From contig NC_088202.1 in assembly GCF_037126465.1 (NCBI RefSeq), positions 124,634,123 through 124,698,122 of the forward strand: a stretch of DNA of 64,000 nucleotides, read 5' to 3'. This stretch comes from Ornithodoros turicata (taxonomy: Eukaryota > Arthropoda > Arachnida > Ixodida > Argasidae). Below, piece after piece: positions 57,861 through 64,000 of the stretch (the first letter of the stretch is position 1; each line of letters starts with the position of its first letter). The notes under the pieces are model-generated. The model was not told the origin of the DNA. It did no database searches and worked only from the letters and a program-made list of their open reading frames with translations. Made by a program: the position numbers and the translations under genes.

Positions 57861-59835
57861 TGAAGGTAATGGGACCGCTGTTCTAGAAGAACATGACAGT
57901 TATGAGCAATGCGGTATTGTGTTGATTGTGTCAAAGGCACATCTAAAGGCTTCCTTTTGATCAAGAAAGCACAGTACTAATGTAATTACATGGACAATGT
58001 AGTTACGGGGCAGTTGGTAGATGGAGATTTCAGCAGCAAGAACACACAGCATAGAGATGGGCGGGACAGGTATGAAATGTACGAAACGTGCACTACAATT
58101 TTACTATCGACGACCCTTTTGTTCGTCATTGTTATGACATATTGGTATTTGTACGTACGATGGTATGACCACGAAAAGAGCCTGTCCTGTGCATAGTTTA
58201 CCATGGCGCTTCCTGCTCTCCGGCACATAGAAGAAGAAATAGTGGAAGAAAAGAGGGTCAGTATAAAAACACGATATTCAAGGCGAGAAGCGAAAGTTGG
58301 TGATATTCGCACCCGAGCATGGAACGGTGACCATACGGTGTAGCTCTGTCCAAGAGCCACTAACAAAACAGTGCGTCATTACAGGGAAGACGAATGGGAC
58401 GCGTCTTTTATCGGCGGGGCACTCTGCATGGCCAACAGCCGTGCACTCATGCCGTTGCCATGAGCTGGGAATGATGACCACCAGAACAACAACAGGCATC
58501 GATTCGCTGTCGTTGGATTTCCAGCACTTTTTTCTTTGGATGTCACATGGAAGACTTCGCACTTTTTTCGTGTGTGTGTGTGTGTGCAAACACCGAGCGC
58601 TCACGGCATTGTCCTTACCGTTTTTTTTTTGTTTTTTTTTGTTTTTGTTGTTGTTGCATTGTTTACACTTGGTTTTGAAATATAACGTCCATGCCCGTTG
58701 ATGAAACCTTAACGAGATATTTTTCTTGCAGCACTCGAATAATAATAACACAAATAATGAGAGCCTCGCCAAACTATTGTGATCCTGAGTGATGTCATCA
58801 TGGTCGGCCCTTGGATTAGTTTTGTCCATCTTGAAATTTCTTCTGAAGCTTCAACATACCCCGTGTTACAGTCGTGGCATACGACAGCCGTAGACGCCTT
58901 TTTATCATGTCCCAAGCTACTACCTCCTCTGCCAGGACCATCAACAGCATCAATCATCAGGATCGAATCCGGACCTGAGGACCAACAAGCAGCCTCGTCA
59001 ACGAGTGATCCAGAAAAGGATGTTCAACTGTTCTGCAGACAACAATAACCACATGTACGGGGGGCGCGAAAATCCTGCCCTAAAATCGTCAAGAAAGCGT
59101 CCTTCTGCAAGAAAGAAGGGCCAACAATATTGGATTGTGCAACCTTTGTCGCTCGATGAAGCTTAGGGCACATCTTATTTGATAGATAAGCGCAAAGCAA
59201 GTCGTTTACTCTACTTCATAGCAAGCCTACCGCGCTTGTGTGAAATTAATGAATTGATGAATTCAGACAAACTTTGCTGTGTAACGCACGGACCAGTGCA
59301 ATGAGTGCATATATGTTGCGCATGACTTGCCAGTAAAATGGGGAGAACAGAAGCTTCATTCGTTTCTGGTACGCACGATATGGCAGACGAGGACACGCAA
59401 GATCGGAAAGTGCACACTGAAATTGATAACGAACACGGTATAGCTTTCCAACATACCCAAACGTCTGGAATACGCGATCCCACGTTATGCTCAGACAACT
59501 TCCCACTGTGCTTCTCTGCAACTAGCAAACAAATTATGTTGACGTAGGCGAGCAGAAAACTCACAAGAGCGCGACTTTTTCAAACGGTATGAGCCTTAAT
59601 TAGAACGACTGTCCTGTATTTCTGCGCTTCTTTTTCATGTTCCAGTTTCTGCCACTACTCTTCTTGCGAGCGTCGTAATACTTTTTGTAATCTAGTCGGC
59701 TACTAAACCGCGTTCTTGTAAGACGATACTGAGTATAATCCAAACAGTCTCGAACACGTACAGCCCCTTCTTGAATATACTGCAAAATGAGCTTGAGTTG
59801 AGTGTGATTGTCTATAAAAAAAATAAGAATATATG
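57861..59835. other. No recognised gene; TG microsatellite
   Basis: A (TG)n run at about 58571-58586 followed by T-rich tracts inflates frames on both strands. No domain recognised. Confidence 0.4.
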
Positions 59836-60234
59836 GAATTCGTCACTTGGCGAATTCTGATACTCCCACAAAGGTCCCCTAAATGAAAGGAAAAAGAAAA
59901 ATGAAAATATGAAAAGATAAAAATAGAAAAACATCACCGAACCGAACTGTACGTGGACATGTGTATAGCTACATCCCCTAGAAGTGAAAGGAATTGCGAG
60001 AAGCTAACAGGAACGGGGAACTCTACAACACATGCCTAGAATGTCATCCTAAAATGCAGATTCCATATCAGTGTTTACTATGAAGTTGACAAGCGCTGAT
60101 AACGCCGCATCTCTCTCCTTGGGTTCGCATACACCCAGCACGTTGACTATATGGAAGGTTCTATTGTCCGAGCGGTCTATAGAGCAGACTTCAATCATTG
60201 TCAAAATCATTGTACTATCATGTATAGGTTTCAT
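59836..60234 (-). pseudogene. Non-LTR retrotransposon C-terminus with 3' hairpin
   Basis: Minus strand VLGVCEPKERDAALSALVNF, then IVNTDMESAF and stop (60049), aligns with the VLGVWDANHRDAAFNALV end of the 31 kb copy. The zinc motif upstream is decayed. The hairpin GAATTCG / CGAATTC at 59836-59857 lies about 190 bases past the stop, followed on the plus strand by a TG-TACYCCCA-like block as at 30840. Confidence 0.75.
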
Positions 60235-62169
60235 AGCGCTTCGCTGGAGAATAATCTTCTTTCCTCACGCGGAAGTACACATCTTTCAGTCACGCGCTCA
60301 AAAATAATATTAAAAAGAAAAAGACAAAACCTCAAGGCGGTACTTTTGCACTGATATGCAAAATATTGCGTTTCCCCAAAACACAGTGCGTGTGACAGTT
60401 GCAAATGCAGTGGCCATTTGCTGGCCTCAGCAGTCGTAATTGTCATTGGCGTCTTGTGGTGCCGAGGCGCGCCTTGGGTATATACGCTGAGTACCCAGAC
60501 TTATAAATGCGAGCCGAGAGACCAAAAGAAGCGCTGCCGTTTCTGACAGACACGGGAAGATCGATTAACACTGGAAGTCCATTATGCAAAATGAAAGTTC
60601 TTCTTGGCCTTCCTTTGTCTTCCATTCTGTTCAGTCTTCCCCTTGCATAAGAACATTCTGGTTCAGCTTCTTCCAGCCGGATCTTTTTAATTTCAGTCTC
60701 TCTGTTGGTGCGATCCTATATGAGCTGCTGATGTGTCCGCAAGCATTTGCACACGGCTTTCTAATTTCAGCATGCATAGTACTAATAGAGGGTGTGACGC
60801 GTACAGCGTAATACACATTGGTGCCAGTTTCAAAAGTCGTCGCGATGTGTCTTCAATATACGGAAGTTCACCGGCGCATTATTTCATTTCACCGCGGGGC
60901 CATAACCACTGTGTTTTTGGTTGCATGAAAGCTCAAGAAAACATCTCGAAGACCCAATTCAATACCTATTTTCTTACAAATATTTGATTACTGTGAAGTA
61001 TCGGAAAAGGAAGGACATTTCGCAGACGAAATCTTCCCTGTGTGTGCTGGACGAACTGCTAGACCCAACCGTTACAATTCCTCTGCACATGTAATGTCTC
61101 ACTTGCTACGCGTTCTGTCATGTGTGCGTATGTCTCATCTCCTCCTCCATGGCGATCCCGCTCATATATTAACCCACATGCACTCAGGGATATGGGTTAA
61201 TATGCGCCCAGTGCTGTTGTGATTCCCTGTGTGAATTAAAGATTCCCGATTTCCAAAGGCCACGATTGCTGAGGACACAGATACATATGCTTTTCATACC
61301 CTTTGATCCGATCTAAGCCAGAAAGATCTGTCGAATTTCATCATATCGTTATGATGTTCTGACAGATAACAATAAAATATTGCGTGTCCAGCTCTTCATA
61401 AATATTTAAGCTCGGTCTTCTCTGCGCTTTAAGAAAACGAGAAGAATAATTTGCATGTAGTGTCCTAGATTACAATTAGACCTCATTTTATTCCCCTGAC
61501 TTGAAATTTATTTTTCAGCGCTGCAAATAGCCCCTTGCGATAGTTGAGTCAATCTAGTTCAGTGAAGGACTAAAATCACTGCTTTTTTTTTTCTTAGTGT
61601 GAACCGAAATCGTTATTTTTTCGCACTTCTCCGGCAAGTGACCAGTAAGACGTCGTGCGTTTTTATACTCTGAACCCCACGTATGGGGATAGTAGTTCCA
61701 CAAATGTGTCTCACTATTGTTGCCAGACATAACGCTGTCATGCCACAAAGAAATGTTGCTTAAATTGTTAATAAGCAAGCAGCGAATGGGAAAACATGTC
61801 CAACGTAAAACTTAATGGGTTGACGAGATGACGGAAGACATTTCGTGCACCTGCTTCCTCCCTCTTTCGTAACATGACTTGCGAAGAAGCCATAACACTT
61901 CGTTTTAGCTAATTAGTTTTAAAGCTATACTCCTATAAGGCATCCCGTAAAACTAATACGATGAGACGATCTCCCACGGAACACCACGTATGCCAGAATA
62001 CCCAGAGCGCGAATGTTTCATCACGCCATGTATTGCACCTCTCGCAAAGGCATTGCTCTTGCATCTTTGGATCACCATCTTCGGGAGAGATGCACAAAGG
62101 AGACTTAGAGGAAAAAGCAAAACGCCCACATATATGCCTCTGGTTGGGGATTTCTTGGTTCTGCCGTAG
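60235..62169. other. No recognised feature
   Basis: No repeat or coding family seen. Confidence 0.4.
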
Positions 62170-62400
62170 GAGTGAGCGACATATGGCGTTCGCTCGCTGT
62201 GCGCGGTCGCCGCAGCCGCATACGTAAGCAGCTGCTGCGTGCCAAGGGTACGGCGGGCTCTTCCCGGGCTGCTGCATCGGTAATCCGGGGACCGAGCGCA
62301 GGGACCAGGCGGCACCGGCGTCGAAGAGAGCTCGGCCGACGCAGCTGTCCCCGGTCCCCTTCCTGCCCGTCCAGAAAGAAAGAGTCCACGACAAATTGAT
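62170..62400. other. GC/CpG-rich island of unknown role
   Basis: Clearly richer in GC than its neighbours, with open frames on both strands. One minus frame (61933-62433) runs 166 codons and contains MQQPGKSPPYPWHAAAAY. The PYPW string recalls a Hox hexapeptide, but the following residues do not fit any Hox class I know. A plus-strand donor-like ATAC|GTAAGC lies at about 62221. It could be a promoter island, an exon of an unknown gene, or chance. Confidence 0.3.
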
Positions 62401-62489
62401 TGCAGCACCCACAAGAAATACACAGGCGCGCATTCCACAACTCTCGATACTGGTTCGCGCCTCTTTCTTTTCTTGTCACAGAGGATCCA

Positions 62490-64000
62490 TTTACAACAAA
62501 CCTTGTTCTTCTTTTGTTCTTCCTCTGATAGATACAGTGAATTTTTATGGACCTCTTCTGCGCGATTCCTTTCGTAAGTGGTAGCTTTTGTCTCAGGTGA
62601 TAAGTTCGTTTATGGGTTGTTCGATTGTTCGGTGATGTTGTATAGAATCTCGAAGTGCTTGCTTTTCTTCCTTCCCCGATATTTTTTGAATGGTACGTTC
62701 GAGGATGGCGTTGGCATTTCTTTTCCTGTGCACTTTATCGCGCAAGTTATAATTTCTAGGCGCAATCTTATTCTCTCGCTTTCTGTATTACATTGTTGTA
62801 TTACATTAATGTCCTTGTCACGTGGTTTGATGAGCCAGGGATTTCCCCAGTGCCCCGACGACACTGGGGAAGAGCTATGTTGTTACCTGAGCAGACCAAG
62901 TCACACACTCGTTTTTGGAAAACACTCATTTATGAATAATCAACAACGAAATAATCACCTATAGACAGTTGAACACGAGAGAGGAGGTTGCCTGACAATA
63001 CTATGGTTTCGAACATTGAAGAAGGGCGACATACAAAGAATAAGAACAAAACAAACTTGCGGTTAAAGAATGTCCAGTCGCTGATGAGTGAGGCCCCTCG
63101 TCGAGATGAGATACGCAGTAGAGAAGAAGAGTCTTGGAGAAAAGTTATATTGCAGTTGACGAAGATGGAGGTGGAGCTTGAAGCAGGAGAACACTTTTGC
63201 ACAGGTTAATTGAAGAGTACTCAGCCCAATACTGGTGGCACTGCATCGAGGCGCCAGATACGCCACGTGCAAAGAGCGCAACTTCTTCTTGAGCCAGCCC
63301 GGTACCAACTAACTTCAGTTAGTATTAGTGAGTCATTTTCGCATGAACGAAACGACCGATTCGAGTGTCGCGCATGCGCATTACGAATCGGTGCGCGAGT
63401 CATTGGGCGCGCGGTTTCGTATGAACGGACCCACTCGCGCTGAGTCGTTTCGTTGTATTCGGCGAGCACGACCGACTGACATCGCGAAGAAAGATGGCGG
63501 CTGTACACAGTAGCGAAGCTGCAGTGGTACTGCGAGATGTTTACTGGTGTCGACCATGTATATCATCTGTGGTAAGTCGTTAGATGTAACGACGTATTCA
63601 TTAGAGCATTTCATACGCACCAGCGACCAGTTGTGGCGCCAGAACCTGTAGTCCGTGTGAGAAAGAATGTGTGTACGTATATGCGAGGCGCATTAAAGCC
63701 ATGCAAAAGGCTCATCCCTGTGTCGTTCCCGGTTTGATTAACTGTCGAGAGAGGACTGCACACGGGTGATTCACCCTTTTCAAAATAGAGCTGCCCCGTG
63801 CATCATCCTGATCCATCAACGTGAAATCGAGTCTCCCAACTCTGCCGGCGTCTGCTTGACAGCACATTGACAACACGGTTAACATTAACAACTCTTAACT
63901 CATAATAATAAGGAAAAGAAGAACACGGTGAACGACGTAGTTCGACCACAGCCTTCCGCAAGGGAAAAAAAAGTCTGGAAGTACACAGCGGTACGTCATA
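62490..64000. other. No recognised gene; GAGTCATT-type repeats
   Basis: At 63328-63450, GAGTCATT, CGCATGAACGAA and CGAATCGG units recur in both orientations, suggesting a decayed MITE. AAGATGGCGGC (YY1/Pho-like) at 63491-63501. Confidence 0.35.

Larger units (their letters stand above)
28381..64000. other. Upstream intergenic DNA of Hox2
   Basis: No host coding exon is recognisable here. If Hox cluster order is conserved, the next gene in this direction is Hox3/zen, but no homeobox was seen. Mobile elements are listed individually. Confidence 0.5.

Noticed and set aside
58278..58829. 183-codon minus frame and overlapping 134-codon plus frame
   Set aside because: Driven by TG and T-rich low-complexity tracts; Lys/Asn and His/Thr runs, no family match.
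28381..64000. Search by eye for Hox3/zen homeobox and for miR-10/miR-993 hairpins
   Set aside because: No homeodomain motif and no match to the microRNA sequences I remember; not claimed.

Overview
This is eukaryotic DNA, almost certainly from a chelicerate and most likely an ixodid tick. Two things point there. A Hox2 (proboscipedia-type) protein is encoded on the minus strand near 27.8 kb. Several tRNA-derived SINE copies end in a tail I associate from memory with tick SINEs of the Ruka type (the tick assignment was not checked). No bacterial gene structure, operon or CRISPR array is present, and most open reading frames are chance or repeat-derived.

The one host gene I can support is the first coding exon of Hox2/proboscipedia (27942 down to 27717, minus strand). 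It encodes the N-terminal SQPS-type motif and the EYPWMKEKK hexapeptide region and ends at a strong GT splice donor. The GC-rich, CpG-rich block just upstream (27.94-28.38 kb) is the probable 5'UTR/promoter, with a CCAAT box, an E-box and a GC box. Everything to the left (1-27716) is then the 5' part of intron 1. The homeobox exon must lie beyond the left edge, because no homeodomain is seen. Everything to the right (28.4-64 kb) is upstream intergenic DNA, toward Hox3 if the usual cluster order holds.

The rest is a dense mosaic of old mobile elements. There are five tRNA-derived SINE families. Non-LTR retrotransposon remnants, all on the minus strand, lie at 15.7, 18.4-19.4, 25.9, 30.8-31.5, 36.6-37.8, 55.7-56.3 and 59.8-60.2 kb. 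There is a Ty3/gypsy integrase fragment (32.0-32.7 kb), a nearly full-length but dead mariner (53.67-55.19 kb) and mariner fragments (31.6, 32.8, 34.0 kb). Many non-autonomous DNA transposons are present: hAT-like elements with 8-bp target duplications, a TTAA element, Tc/mariner MITEs, and a five-member group whose termini read CACTCTWA.

Several insertions are nested: a Tc-type MITE inside the mariner, a palindromic element inside a SINE, a SINE next to a reverse-transcriptase fragment, and a gypsy fragment apparently inside a mariner. The main interest is a Hox intron and flank heavily invaded by transposons, with candidate Hox-cofactor sites beside the exon, a conserved 3' hairpin in one non-LTR family, and elements carrying clusters of transcription-factor-like palindromes.
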